From Jiangella asiatica (GTDB lineage: Bacteria; Actinomycetota; Actinomycetes; Jiangellales; Jiangellaceae), in the NCBI RefSeq assembly GCF_004349065.1, contig NZ_SMKZ01000013.1, forward strand, positions 78,573-142,572: 64,000 nt of DNA, in the 5' to 3' direction. Below are positions 41,483 through 51,168 of the stretch, piece after piece. A program made the position numbers and the translations under genes. Position 1 is the stretch's first letter, and each line of letters begins with the position of its first letter. Below the pieces are notes generated by a model. That model was not told where the DNA came from, made no database searches, and saw only the letters and a program-made list of their open reading frames with translations.

Positions 41483-43105
41483 TCAGCAGGTGCGCGCGAG
41501 CCGGTCGACCAGCTGCGCTTCGTACAGCGACGCCGGGAGCAGGCCGGGCCGGTTGGAGCCCTCGATCCAGCCGGCCGGTTCGGTGAACGGGCCGATGCCG
41601 GACACGTCGCCAGTGCAGCCGATCGCGTAGTTCTGTGCCGTCGGGGGCTGCTGGACGACGATCCGGCCGGGCGCGCCGGCGGTGCAGTTCCACGCCACCG
41701 AGTTCACCGCAGCCCAGCCCTGATTGGTGCCGTAGTTGCCGCGGCACCCCAGCAGCAGTGTGACCATCGCCTCGTGCGGGTCGACGTCGCGGTGATTGTC
41801 GTAGAGCAGACCCTGGCTCCAGCCGGCGTGGCCCTCCGAGGCGTTGTGGCTGCCCTCGCCCTTGCAGCGCAGGAACACAATGCCCGACGTCTTGGAGCGG
41901 CCGAACGCGACGAAGTTGTGCCGGCCCTCGGTGGCGTGGCAGTCGGCGAACAGGATCTGCTGCGAGTACGGCCCGGCGGCGAAGTTGTAGCGCCGCGAGC
42001 CGGCCAGCCGCGAGACCGGGTCGAACGCGCGGCAGTTCTCGATGGTGGCGCGGGTTGTCTCGGTGGTGCGCACGCCCGAGAACCAGAAATGCCGGACCGT
42101 GCAGTTGCGCACCCAGGCGTCCTCGACCAGCGACAGCGCCACGCCGGCACCGGCGTGGTCCTCGTCCTGGTCCGGCTGGCCGGCGTAGCTGATGTCGATG
42201 TGCAGGTCCTCGACACCGACCTCGCGCACCAGCCTGGCCCGATCCCACCGGTACACGTACGACGGTGACAGCTCCCGCCGGAGGGTGGCGAACAGCGGGA
42301 CGTCGACGGTGACCCGCTCGCCGTCGACCGCCTCGACGTAGCGGTTGTACAGGATCGGCTCGGCACCGACCCGCCACGGCGGCCCGCCGTGCGTGCCGCC
42401 GCCGTCGACCGCGGCCAGCCACGCCGCGGTGCACGGGTGCACGATCACGACGTTGTCGCCCGAGGTAAGGACGCCGGGCTCGGCTACCCGGAACGTTCGC
42501 TGCCCCACGCCCACGACGTCGGTGGTGATGTCGGTGCGGGTGCCGGGGACCTGGCCGGCCCACAGCGTCGTCCCCGGTCCCCAGGTGTCCGCGCCGCCGG
42601 CCAGGATGACCGGCGGGTGGAGATGACTGGTGCCGGTGCCGCGGACGACGGTGTTCGTGGCGGGGTCGCTGCCCGATCCGGCACCGCGCAGCACCACCCC
42701 GTCGCGATTCAGCCGCAGCGTCCCGGCGACCGGGTACTCACCGGGCTCCAGCTGCAGGGCGCCGCGGAACCCGTCTGGGCCCAGCGGCAGCCGGCCAACG
42801 GCCTCGAGCGCGGCCTGCAGGTGTCCGGTGTTGTCGCCGTCGACCGGCCCAACGGTTCGGGCCGGCGAGACGTCCGGCAGCGGCCGCTCGCCGCAGTGAT
42901 AGCCGGCGTGGCCGAAGTCCGGCAGCCGATTGCCGTCGCCGTCCCGGCGGTACACCAGCCGGCCCCGGCCGGTGACCCTGACCGGAGCGGCCTGCCAGGA
43001 CGCCGAGGCGGTTGCCGCAACGTCGCCCTCGGCACCACCGGGCATCGCGGCGCCGGCCGCCACCGTGCCGCCGGCCACCAGGAACGAGCGCCGCGTGAGA
43101 GTCAC
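41483..43105 (-). CDS. Tat-exported beta-helix protein (pectate-lyase-superfamily-like)
   Basis: A 540-residue protein starting GTG 43105 with a twin-arginine signal (TRRSFLVAGGTVAAGAAM). Mature sequence begins with a substrate-type region and then beta-helix repeats (GVEDLHIDISYAG, DAWVRNCTVRHFWFSGVRTT, TIENCRAFDPV, ILFADCHATEGRHNFVAFGR). No catalytic signature is certain. It is probably an extracellular polysaccharide-degrading enzyme working with the other beta-helix protein and the sulfatases. Confidence 0.75.
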   Translation of the reverse strand: MTLTRRSFLVAGGTVAAGAAMPGGAEGDVAATASASWQAAPVRVTGRGRLVYRRDGDGNRLPDFGHAGYHCGERPLPDVSPARTVGPVDGDNTGHLQAALEAVGRLPLGPDGFRGALQLEPGEYPVAGTLRLNRDGVVLRGAGSGSDPATNTVVRGTGTSHLHPPVILAGGADTWGPGTTLWAGQVPGTRTDITTDVVGVGQRTFRVAEPGVLTSGDNVVIVHPCTAAWLAAVDGGGTHGGPPWRVGAEPILYNRYVEAVDGERVTVDVPLFATLRRELSPSYVYRWDRARLVREVGVEDLHIDISYAGQPDQDEDHAGAGVALSLVEDAWVRNCTVRHFWFSGVRTTETTRATIENCRAFDPVSRLAGSRRYNFAAGPYSQQILFADCHATEGRHNFVAFGRSKTSGIVFLRCKGEGSHNASEGHAGWSQGLLYDNHRDVDPHEAMVTLLLGCRGNYGTNQGWAAVNSVAWNCTAGAPGRIVVQQPPTAQNYAIGCTGDVSGIGPFTEPAGWIEGSNRPGLLPASLYEAQLVDRLARTC

Positions 43106-43115
43106 GTCCGGCCCC

Positions 43116-44525
43116 TCAGCCGAAGCGCTTCTGGTACTTGGCCTCAGGATCCCACTCGTTCAAGCCCGGACAGCCGTGCGCCGGTGCCAGCACGTAGTGG
43201 TCGTACGTCTCGACCAGCCGGTCACGCAGCAGTCGGTGATGATGCGCCACCTGCTCGGCGTACGCGGGATCGTCCACGAGGTTGGTCAGCTCGTACGGGT
43301 CCTCCTGCAGGTCGAAGAACTGCCACGGCCGGGCGCCGTGCGCGTCGCCGAGAACGGTGTACTTGTAGCGGCGGGTACGGAACGCCCGCCAGGTCTCCTC
43401 GTGGAACGGTGCGTCGGGGCGCAGCTCGGACACGAACTCCAACAGGACGCCCTCGCGTTCGAGGCGCCCGGCCGACCCGTCCATCAGGGGCGTGAGGTCC
43501 GTCCCCGGTTTGGGATCGCGGGGCGCGTGTCCGGCGAGACCCAGCAGTGTCGGGAACAGGTCCTCGGTGCAGACGGGGTCGTCGACGACGCGTCCGAGGC
43601 CGTGCGACACGATCAGCGGGATGCCCACGGACTCCTCCCACGGCCGTTGTTTGGCCAGCAGGCCGTGGCTGCCCAGCAGCTCGCCGTGGTCGGCAGTGAG
43701 GGCGATGACGGTTTCGTCGAGCATGCCGGTCTCGGCCAGGGTGTCGACGAGCCGCCCGACGTTGTCGTCCAGGTTCTCGATCATCGCGTAGTAGACCCGC
43801 AGGTCGTCCAGCAACGACGACCCGTGTGGGCCGCGCTTGCGGTATTTGCGGTCCAGCTCGACGTTCTCGCGCAGCACGATGTCGCGGTCGCGCCAGCGCT
43901 CCAGGTACTCCTCCGGCGCGGTGAACAGCGGGTGCGGCGGCTCCACCGACAGGATGGAGGCGAACGGGCGCTCGCGGCGGGCCGGCTCGCGGATCCAATC
44001 CATGGTGAGGTCGAACAACCCGTCCGTCTGGTAGCCCTCGAGCTTGCACGGGGTGGGGTCGTCGTCGTGGAAAACATAGGTGTCGTACGGGTCGTTGCAG
44101 ATGTCGAAGCCGGCGAAGCGCTGCCAGCGGCCCTGGAACGGCCGCGGCACCGCGGTGCGCGACGTCTTGACCACGGTGTGCCCCGGCAGGTGCCCGAACC
44201 CGCCGTACAGGTGCCACTTGCCGAACATCCCGGTGTCGTAGCCGGCATCGTGGAACTCGTCGGCCAGGGTCCGCTCCGCCGGGGACATTCGCCACTCGAT
44301 CGCCGGGATGGCCCGCGTGTGCGCGTACTCGCCGGTCTGCAGGCTGAACCGGAACGGCACGCACACCGGGTACGTCGACGAAGCCGCAGCGAACCTGGTG
44401 CCGCGCGCGGCGAGCGCGTCGATGTTCGGGGTGCTGACATTCGGGTCGCCGTAGCATCCCAACGCGAACCGGCGCAGCTGGTCGGAAATGATCAGGATGA
44501 CGTTCGGGCGGGCGGTACCGCTCAC
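43116..44525 (-). CDS. Sulfatase-family hydrolase with atypical CVPFR motif
   Basis: A 469-residue alkaline-phosphatase-superfamily enzyme: PNVILIISDQLRRFALGCYG at the N-terminus, GKWHLYGGFGH, and ALTADHGELLGSHGLL near the metal site. The formylglycine region is TYPVCVPFRFSLQTG with Cys55; the fourth position is Phe in place of the usual Ser/Ala (C-x-P-S/A-R). GTG 44525 overlaps the permease stop by 4 bp. It probably desulfates the same glycan as the other sulfatase in the operon, though the variant motif may mark a different specificity or lower maturation. Confidence 0.85.
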   Translation of the reverse strand: MSGTARPNVILIISDQLRRFALGCYGDPNVSTPNIDALAARGTRFAAASSTYPVCVPFRFSLQTGEYAHTRAIPAIEWRMSPAERTLADEFHDAGYDTGMFGKWHLYGGFGHLPGHTVVKTSRTAVPRPFQGRWQRFAGFDICNDPYDTYVFHDDDPTPCKLEGYQTDGLFDLTMDWIREPARRERPFASILSVEPPHPLFTAPEEYLERWRDRDIVLRENVELDRKYRKRGPHGSSLLDDLRVYYAMIENLDDNVGRLVDTLAETGMLDETVIALTADHGELLGSHGLLAKQRPWEESVGIPLIVSHGLGRVVDDPVCTEDLFPTLLGLAGHAPRDPKPGTDLTPLMDGSAGRLEREGVLLEFVSELRPDAPFHEETWRAFRTRRYKYTVLGDAHGARPWQFFDLQEDPYELTNLVDDPAYAEQVAHHHRLLRDRLVETYDHYVLAPAHGCPGLNEWDPEAKYQKRFG

Positions 44526-45403
44526 TTCACTCCTCCAGAGGTCAGGCCGGCGACGAACCGGCGCTGCAACACCAGGAACAAGATCACGACAGGGCCGAGC
44601 ATGAAGATCGCCGCGGCGCTGGTCAGCGCCAGGTCCGTGGAGAACTGGTCCTGGAAGGCCAGGAAGCTGGTCGAGATCGGCCGCAGCGCCGGGTCGTGCA
44701 CGAACGTGATGGCCCAGAAGAACTCGTTCCAGGCCCACAGCCCCGCGATCAGCCCGACGGTGAGAAACCCGGGCCAGGCCAGCGGCAGCATCACTCGCAT
44801 GATGATCCGCAGCTCCGACGCGCCGTCCAGCCGAGCGGCCTCCTGGTAATCCTTTGGCACCTTTATCAGGAACGAGCGCAACAGCAGTGTCGCGAACGGT
44901 GAGTCGGTGGCCCAGTAGATGATCATCAGCCCGAACAGGCTGTCGGTGAGGCCGAGGTTCGTCCACATGAAGAACAGCGGCACCAGGAACAGCTGCACCG
45001 GCAGGGCGCTGCCGAGGAACAGCCAGCCGATGACCGCGCCGCTGGCCGGCACCTCCAGATGGCTGAGTGCGTAGGCCGCCAGCCCGGCGATCACGCAGAC
45101 TCCCGCCACCGTGCCCAGGCACAGGATCGCGCTGTTGCGCATGGTCGTGGCGAAGTCGCCCTGGGTCCAGGCCTGGGCGAAGTTGTCAAGACTCAGCTCC
45201 GTCGGCGGCGTCAGCGGGCTGGTCCCGATGGACGCGTTGTCCTTCAGCGCGTTGAACACCAAAGTCACCAGTGGTCCGATCGCGAACAAGGCGAGGACCA
45301 CGAGCACCAGGTAATACGGCCGGTGCGACGGTTCGCGGCGACGCCGGCGTGGTCCGGCGTCGCCGGCCGGCGGGGCCGGACGGGTCAGCGTCGGTGCGGT
45401 CAT
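44522..45403 (-). CDS. Carbohydrate ABC transporter permease (MalG type)
   Basis: A 293-residue inner-membrane protein with six hydrophobic segments and EAA loop YQEAARLDGASELRIIMRVM. The ATG overlaps the preceding stop (ATGA). It is the second permease of the importer encoded in the operon; no ATPase is encoded, so a shared MsiK-type ATPase is expected. Confidence 0.88.
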   Translation of the reverse strand: MTAPTLTRPAPPAGDAGPRRRRREPSHRPYYLVLVVLALFAIGPLVTLVFNALKDNASIGTSPLTPPTELSLDNFAQAWTQGDFATTMRNSAILCLGTVAGVCVIAGLAAYALSHLEVPASGAVIGWLFLGSALPVQLFLVPLFFMWTNLGLTDSLFGLMIIYWATDSPFATLLLRSFLIKVPKDYQEAARLDGASELRIIMRVMLPLAWPGFLTVGLIAGLWAWNEFFWAITFVHDPALRPISTSFLAFQDQFSTDLALTSAAAIFMLGPVVILFLVLQRRFVAGLTSGGVK

Positions 45404-46347
45404 GCCTCCCACCCCCGCTTGCGGACCAACTGGTAGACGGCGAGCACGAGGGCGGTGACGAACGCCATCGAGAGCCCGAGGCTGGCGGCATAGCCCGCCT
45501 CGTATTGGCTGAACGCGACCTTGTACATGTAGGTGGACACCACCTCGCTGGACCCCGCGGGTCCGCCCTGGGTCATGACGTAGATGTAGTCGAACGCCTT
45601 GAGCGACCAGATCACCGTCATCAGCACCAGGAACACGACGGTCGGCCGGATGCCCGGCAGCGTCACCGCGGTGAACTGTTGCCACCGGTTCGCGCCGTCC
45701 ACCTTGGCCGCGTCGTACAGCTCCGGGTCCACGCCCTGCATGGCAGCCAGGAAGATGACTGCCACGAAACCCCAGAAATGCCAGTCGACGACAAAGTTCA
45801 CGCTGATCAGCGACGTGCTGGTGTCGCCGAGGAACGCGACGTCGCCGATCCATGGCACGCCTAGCTCTCCCAGCGCGTGCCCGATGCCGTTGGTGGGGCT
45901 GAGCAGGCTCTTCCACACCGATGCGTTGACCACGCTGGCCACGACGTACGGGATGAAGAACAGCGCCCGGAACAGCATCTGAAACCGGGTGATCTGCGAC
46001 AGCAGGAACGCGCCGAGCAGCCCTAGGCCCATCGGGACGCTGAGGAACAGCACGAACCAGATGAGGTTGTGCATGAGCGCCGCCCGCACGAGGGGGTCGC
46101 CGAACGCCCGGGTGTAATTGTCCAGGCCGACGAATGTGGCCGGGCCGAGACCGCTCCAGTCGGTGAACGAGTACCAGACGGTCGCCACCGACGGGCCGAC
46201 GACGACCAGCAGGTTCAGTCCGAGTAGCGGGGCGAGGAACAACAGCGCGCGGGCCTTGCGCCGGCGGGCGGCACGGCGGTTGGCGCGCTGCTGCTCCGCC
46301 CGCAGGGGACGGCCGGTGCTCGGCGGCGCCTGGGCGTGGAGGGCCAT
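45400..46347 (-). CDS. Carbohydrate ABC transporter permease (MalF type)
   Basis: A 315-residue membrane protein with a basic N-terminus (QQRANRRAARRRKARA), six predicted helices and EAA loop LYDAAKVDGANRWQQFTAVTL. ATG 46347 lies 5 bp after the binding-protein stop. It pairs with the MalG-type permease encoded next. Confidence 0.88.
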   Translation of the reverse strand: MALHAQAPPSTGRPLRAEQQRANRRAARRRKARALLFLAPLLGLNLLVVVGPSVATVWYSFTDWSGLGPATFVGLDNYTRAFGDPLVRAALMHNLIWFVLFLSVPMGLGLLGAFLLSQITRFQMLFRALFFIPYVVASVVNASVWKSLLSPTNGIGHALGELGVPWIGDVAFLGDTSTSLISVNFVVDWHFWGFVAVIFLAAMQGVDPELYDAAKVDGANRWQQFTAVTLPGIRPTVVFLVLMTVIWSLKAFDYIYVMTQGGPAGSSEVVSTYMYKVAFSQYEAGYAASLGLSMAFVTALVLAVYQLVRKRGWEA

Positions 46348-46352
46348 GCGCC

Positions 46353-47753
46353 CTACGCCCTGCTGATGATCTGGGGGACGTCGCCGGCCGTGCGCTCCTC
46401 CTGAAACAGCTGATCCATTTGCTCGCAGTAGTCGGCCGGCGACAGGTCCCCGGTCAGCACCTTCTCGAAGCCCTCGTACACGAACGCGTTGGCCTTCGGC
46501 GGCCACCAGGTCCAGGTGACGTAGCCGTAGTTGCCGGCGTCGACGGCCGTGTTCAGCCCGTCCAGCACGCGGCGCGAGCGCTCGTCGATGCCCGCGGGGA
46601 CCTCCGCGGCGTCGAACTGGATTGGGATGTTGTACGTCGCCGGGACGTCGGCCATCCGCTGCAGCGCGGCCTCGCGGTCGCCGTAGTACCAGTTGAGGTA
46701 CTCCGCAGCCGCGTCCTGACTGTCGCTGTGGGCGTTGATGCCCAGCGACCCGCCGATGCCCAAATCGAACAACGGGTAGGCGACCTCGTCGCGCAGCGCC
46801 GGCCACGGTGACCAGTCCCACTCGTTCTCGTTGTTAGCGGCCGTGCCGAAGAAGTTGCCCACCGAGCTCATCCACCACACGCCCTGTGGCACCATCGCGA
46901 CCGTGCCGTTGCCGAAGTTCGCGCCGACCTCCTGAGCCGGCACGGAGAAGTAGGTCTCGGCGCCCCCGCCGAACCAGCCCTTGTCGAACCAGCTCCTGAG
47001 CAGCTCGACGGCCTCGACGAACACCGGCTCGGTCCAGGTGATCTCGCCGGTGAGTGCCTGGTAGACGGCCTCCGGCCCGGAGTAGTGGTTCCACATCGCC
47101 GACATGTGCCACTCCGAGGCGGCCTTCCAGTCGGTGTTCGACGCGCCGAACGGGGTGATGCCTTGCCCGTGCGCCTCCTCGGCCAGGCCCTCCAGCTCGG
47201 CCAGCGTGGTAGGAGCGCCCCAGCCCTTCTCGGCGAACAGCGTCTGGTTGGTGTACATCAGCAGCGTGTCCACTCGCATCGGCAGCGCGAACAGTTTGCC
47301 GTCGGTGGTGAAGGCCTCCATCGCCCAGCTGACGAGCGTGTCCGCCCAGGCCCACTCGTCGGCGTAGGAAGAGAGGTCGGCCAGCACGTCGGCCTTGCTC
47401 CACGCCAGGGTCTGGGTGGCGCTGGGGCCGCGCACCAGGTCCGGCCCGGACTTGGCCTGCAACGCGGTCTGGATAAGTTTGCGCAGGTCGGCACCCGTGT
47501 AGTACGTGACCTTGACATCGATGTCGGACTGGTACTGCTCGAAGGCGCCGATCACCTTGTCGGAGAAGTACGTCTGGTTCGGCTCACCCTGGATGTCGAT
47601 CCACAGCTCGACGGTGCCGGTGCCAGAGTCGCCCCCGGTGGAGCCGTTGCCGGATCCGCAGGCGCTCAGCAGCCCGGGAGCGAACAGCCCCGCCGCCGTC
47701 ATACCGGCGCCCTGCAGGAAGCGTCTGCGGCTCGGTCGTGGTGTCGTGATCAT
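46353..47753 (-). CDS. Extracellular sugar-binding lipoprotein (Tat/lipobox)
   Basis: A 466-residue family 1 solute-binding protein with a Tat-type signal (SRRRFLQGAGMTAAGLFAPG) and lipobox LLSAC (Cys32). The mature protein begins GTVELWIDIQGEPNQTYFSD. Many Trp residues near the C-terminal half (WHMSAMWNHY, EWDWSPWPALRD, TWTWWPPKAN) suit stacking on sugar rings. It overlaps the hydrolase stop (ATGA). It should capture oligosaccharides released outside the cell. Confidence 0.88.
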   Translation of the reverse strand: MITTPRPSRRRFLQGAGMTAAGLFAPGLLSACGSGNGSTGGDSGTGTVELWIDIQGEPNQTYFSDKVIGAFEQYQSDIDVKVTYYTGADLRKLIQTALQAKSGPDLVRGPSATQTLAWSKADVLADLSSYADEWAWADTLVSWAMEAFTTDGKLFALPMRVDTLLMYTNQTLFAEKGWGAPTTLAELEGLAEEAHGQGITPFGASNTDWKAASEWHMSAMWNHYSGPEAVYQALTGEITWTEPVFVEAVELLRSWFDKGWFGGGAETYFSVPAQEVGANFGNGTVAMVPQGVWWMSSVGNFFGTAANNENEWDWSPWPALRDEVAYPLFDLGIGGSLGINAHSDSQDAAAEYLNWYYGDREAALQRMADVPATYNIPIQFDAAEVPAGIDERSRRVLDGLNTAVDAGNYGYVTWTWWPPKANAFVYEGFEKVLTGDLSPADYCEQMDQLFQEERTAGDVPQIISRA

Positions 47754-49825
47754 CGTGGTGTCCTCTCGGAGTGGGGTCTCACATGGACCGCGGTCGTGGC
47801 CGTGCGTCCGCCGGTCACCAGGAGTGCAATGCCCCCGCTGTCGAGTGCGGGGGTGGGGTCGTCGGCCCGGAGGTGCGGGCCGCCGCCGACGGCCGCCCGC
47901 AGCTGGGATCCGGCAACGGCGAGCGTGAGCCGATAGGTGGTGCCGAACGACCAGGCGAACGGCGCCTCGGTCAGGACGGTCGTGCCGTGCAGGCGGCGTA
48001 CCAGCCGGACGGTGCCGCCGCCGGCCAGCTCCAGCGCGTAATAGCGCTCCAGGCCCTGGTAGCGGGCGGCGATGCCGGCGGCGTCGGCCAGGTGCGGCGT
48101 GACGTCGGCGGTCACGGTGTAGTCGCGCCAGTCGCGGCCCCCGTGTGCCACCAGCCCGGTGCCGCGGTTCTGCGCCAGCCGGAACGGCTCGGGCCAGCGG
48201 TCATCGAACCGGTCGACGGCGTCCACCCAGGCCCGGCGCCACATCGTCCCGCCGTCCACCGGACGGGTCAGGGTGAGGTGCGGCTCGCCGCTCCAGCCCA
48301 GCCGGTCCAGGTGGACGGTGCCGGCCGCGGCGCCGTCCAACTCCAGACCGACGGCGGCGACCGGCTGGCCGCCCAGGTCCGGCAGCCGCCACGACAGCTC
48401 GGCCGATTCGCTCGGGCCCAGCGGCACCGGCGGTCCGGTCAGTGCGCCCAGCTCGTCTGCGCCGTCGTAGTGGCGGACCAGGAGCCGCGCGGTGACGGCG
48501 TCATCAGCGGTCACGCGGGCGGTGACCACCTGGCCGGGAACAAGCGCGGGGGTCGCGCGGAGGCCGTAGATCTGCGTCCCGGCGGCCTCCGGCGGGATGA
48601 ACACCGGGCTGGTGACGCTGACCGGTCTGGCCGCGTCGCCGGTCCAGCGGACGGTGAGCCGGTCGCCGTCGCCGCCGACGTGCACCGCGTCGTCGTCGGC
48701 CGTGAAGCCCTGCACCGACCCGGGAAGCGTGAAGTGGAAGCGGGCGCCGTCCTTGGGTGGGTCCAACGGCGGCTCGCCGTATCGGGCCCGGCCGTGACCG
48801 ACGAGGACCAGCGCCTCCCGGCCGGCGTCCGTGACCGCGGCACCGCCGTCGGCGCTGGGCAGGTACAGGCGGTCGGCGACGGGGTCGCGCCACCGGGGCC
48901 CGAGACCTGCCAGGCCGCCGCGGACGCCGGTGATCGCACCGACGTTGCCGGCGTTGGAATCGGTGTCCCAGCCGCTGGTTGCCACGACCGTCATGGCGCG
49001 GGAGAAGTCGCCGTCGCTGCTGGCCAGCGCGTTGATCACGGTGGCATGGTTGGGGACGACGTGGCAGTTGCCGCCGTACCGGTGGTAGCCGTAGCGCTCG
49101 TCGATGCGGGCGCGGGTACGGTGCCAGTCGTCACCATCGCCGGCCTGCCAGCCGCGCACGTCGTCGATGACGCGACGGATCAGGCAGTCGGCCGGGATCA
49201 CGTCGGTGGCGATGTCCAGGAGCTTGCCCATGTCCGGCTCGACGAACGCCTGTGCGACCAGTGCCGCCACCACCCGCGCCGCGTGTATCGCCTCGCCGTC
49301 GTGGCTCACGCGGGCCGCGCGTTCGGCGAGGTCGGCGGCGCCTTCGGGGTCGCTGGGACAGGTCATCGCGAAGCCCTCGACGAAGATCTGGGCGCCCACC
49401 TGCTCGGCCACGACCGTGCCGTTGCGGGCGATCGACCCGGACTCCGGCGGTACCAGGCCTTCGCGCAGGCGCAGGTACGCGGTGTGCTCGGTAGAGTTGC
49501 CCAGGCCGCCCCACCACAGCACGGTCTTGTTCTCGATCAGCTCGTTGAGCCAGGTCAGCCCCACCTGCGCCGGCGACGGGTCCAGCCCGTGGTGGCGCAG
49601 GGCGCGCGGGAAGACCAACGTGCCGCTGATGTCGTCGTCGGGCACGACCAACAGGTGGTGCTTGAGCGCGACGTCGTGCCGGTCGTTGACGAAGTGCGTG
49701 ACCTCGCCCAGCTCCGCCATGATGCGGTCGTACCGCCAGCCCTCGAACGGACGGCCCAGGTACACGGCGATGACCTTGCCGAGCACTCCGGCGTAGACCC
49801 GTTCCTCATAGTCCGCTGGCAGCAT
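47750..49825 (-). CDS. ADP-ribosylglycohydrolase-fold protein with C-terminal beta-sandwich
   Basis: A 691-residue cytoplasmic protein. Residues 1-~340 match the ADP-ribosylglycohydrolase (DraG) family: YAGVLGKVIAVYLGRPFEGW, VPDDDISGTLVF (metal-binding Asp cluster), GNCHVVPNHATVINAL and SGWDTDSNAGNVGAITG. Residues ~340-691 are beta-rich, with a concanavalin-like end (YTVTADVTPHLADAAGIAAR). Sugar-operon members of this family are thought to act as N- or O-glycoside hydrolases; here, next to ribokinase and RbsD, release of a pentose is a reasonable inference. It ends in a 4-bp overlap with the binding-protein gene. Confidence 0.82.
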   Translation of the reverse strand: MLPADYEERVYAGVLGKVIAVYLGRPFEGWRYDRIMAELGEVTHFVNDRHDVALKHHLLVVPDDDISGTLVFPRALRHHGLDPSPAQVGLTWLNELIENKTVLWWGGLGNSTEHTAYLRLREGLVPPESGSIARNGTVVAEQVGAQIFVEGFAMTCPSDPEGAADLAERAARVSHDGEAIHAARVVAALVAQAFVEPDMGKLLDIATDVIPADCLIRRVIDDVRGWQAGDGDDWHRTRARIDERYGYHRYGGNCHVVPNHATVINALASSDGDFSRAMTVVATSGWDTDSNAGNVGAITGVRGGLAGLGPRWRDPVADRLYLPSADGGAAVTDAGREALVLVGHGRARYGEPPLDPPKDGARFHFTLPGSVQGFTADDDAVHVGGDGDRLTVRWTGDAARPVSVTSPVFIPPEAAGTQIYGLRATPALVPGQVVTARVTADDAVTARLLVRHYDGADELGALTGPPVPLGPSESAELSWRLPDLGGQPVAAVGLELDGAAAGTVHLDRLGWSGEPHLTLTRPVDGGTMWRRAWVDAVDRFDDRWPEPFRLAQNRGTGLVAHGGRDWRDYTVTADVTPHLADAAGIAARYQGLERYYALELAGGGTVRLVRRLHGTTVLTEAPFAWSFGTTYRLTLAVAGSQLRAAVGGGPHLRADDPTPALDSGGIALLVTGGRTATTAVHVRPHSERTPR

Positions 49826-49839
49826 TGGGTTCCCTCTCG

Positions 49840-50229
49840 CTAAAACGGCACGCCGGCGTGCAGCACGACGTTGGCGTACGGGGTGTCCTCACCGGTGCGC
49901 ACGACGGCGCGGGCGCGGCGGCAGGTGTCCTTGAGCTCTTTGTGGCTCGTGCGCATGATCGGCAGCCCGGTGAGTGCGTGCTCGATCGACCCGACCAGGT
50001 CGGGGTCCTTGGCCTCCTCGGCGATGATCGCCCGCTCCACGACGAGCTCGGCGACAATCCCGCGCAGTACGGGCAGCAACGGCGGCCAGCGGCGGGACCA
50101 CAGCAGGTCGATCGCCTCCACCCCTGGCGGTACCGGCAGCCCGGCGTCGGCCACGACCAAGATGTCGGTGTGCCCCATCGCCGCTATCACCTGGACCAGC
50201 CGTGGATGCCACAATCCGTCAGCGCGCAC
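49840..50229 (-). CDS. rbsD: RbsD/FucU family sugar mutarotase (D-ribose pyranase)
   Basis: A 129-residue protein that interconverts pyranose and furanose (or anomeric) forms so that the kinase receives its proper substrate. Family motifs are MGHTDILVVADAGLPVPPG at the N-terminus, with the conserved His, and the C-terminal TGEDTPYANVVLHAGVPF. GTG 50229 has AGGAG 6 nt upstream. It lies between the ribokinase and the glycohydrolase genes, supporting a furanose-type sugar as product of the pathway. Confidence 0.87.
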   Translation of the reverse strand: MRADGLWHPRLVQVIAAMGHTDILVVADAGLPVPPGVEAIDLLWSRRWPPLLPVLRGIVAELVVERAIIAEEAKDPDLVGSIEHALTGLPIMRTSHKELKDTCRRARAVVRTGEDTPYANVVLHAGVPF

Positions 50230-50241
50230 GCGTCACTCCTT

Positions 50242-51168
50242 TTACTCGAGAAACCGGTCCAGCTCGTCCGCCGTGGGCATCGCCTCCTGTGCGCCCAGCC
50301 GCGTCGTGGCAATCGCGCCGGCGGCGCAGGCACGGCGCAGCGCCTCGCCGGTCGGCAGCCCCCGGGCGAGCGCGACCGAGAACGCCGCGGCGAAGCAGTC
50401 GCCGGCGCCGGTCGTGTCGACCACGTCGGCGGCGAATGCCGGCTGGACGTAGCTCCGCCCTCCCTCGGCTGCGACGGCGCCGTGCTCGCCGAGCGTGACG
50501 ACCGCGAGGCGCGGGCCGAGCCCGCACACGCCCGCGGCCAGGTCGGCCCAGCCGGCCGGGTCAGCCGGCGGCGTGGCGCCGGTCAGGGCGAGCGCCTCGC
50601 CTTCGTTCGCGACGACGACGTCGATGGTCGCGAGCAGCCGCTCCAGCGTCGCGTTCGGCAGTGGCGGCAGTGGCGCGGTGTTGAGCAGCACCGAAGCTCC
50701 CGCCCGCTTGGCCCGTGTCGCCGCCTCCAGCGAAGTGGCCAGCGGCACTTCGATCTGTAGCGACAGCACGTCACCCGGCCCCAGCAGGTCGGTCCGGCGA
50801 GTGATCCGGTCGGTGTCGAGCTTGCCATTGGCCCCGGGCGCGACCACGATCGAGTTCTCGCCGCGCTCGTCCACCACGATCAACGCGGCGCCGGTGGATA
50901 CGCCGGCGATCACGGTCAGCTCCGACACATCCAGTCCTTCACCGGCCAGCGTCCGCCGCAGGTCCTCGCCCATGCGGTCGTCGCCGACCGCCGCCACCAG
51001 AACTGTCTCGGCGCCGAGCCGAGCGGCCGCGACGGCCTGGTTGCCGCCTTTCCCGCCAGGCCGGGTCACCAGCTCGGAGCCGAGGATCGTCTCGCCGGGT
51101 GCCGGGATCCGCGGCGCGGCGACGACAAAGTCCAGGTTCACGCTGCCCACGACCACGACGCTTGTCAT
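50242..51168 (-). CDS. rbsK: Ribokinase (PfkB family)
   Basis: A 308-residue sugar kinase. It shows the ribokinase N-terminus VVVGSVNLDFVV, substrate motif RPGGKGGNQAVAAARLGA, VVVANEGEA, and the catalytic signature VVDTTGAGDCFAAAF. ATG 51168 overlaps the LacI stop by 3 bases (ATGA). Substrate is probably ribose or another pentose; fructose-type sugars cannot be excluded. Confidence 0.88.
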   Translation of the reverse strand: MTSVVVVGSVNLDFVVAAPRIPAPGETILGSELVTRPGGKGGNQAVAAARLGAETVLVAAVGDDRMGEDLRRTLAGEGLDVSELTVIAGVSTGAALIVVDERGENSIVVAPGANGKLDTDRITRRTDLLGPGDVLSLQIEVPLATSLEAATRAKRAGASVLLNTAPLPPLPNATLERLLATIDVVVANEGEALALTGATPPADPAGWADLAAGVCGLGPRLAVVTLGEHGAVAAEGGRSYVQPAFAADVVDTTGAGDCFAAAFSVALARGLPTGEALRRACAAGAIATTRLGAQEAMPTADELDRFLE

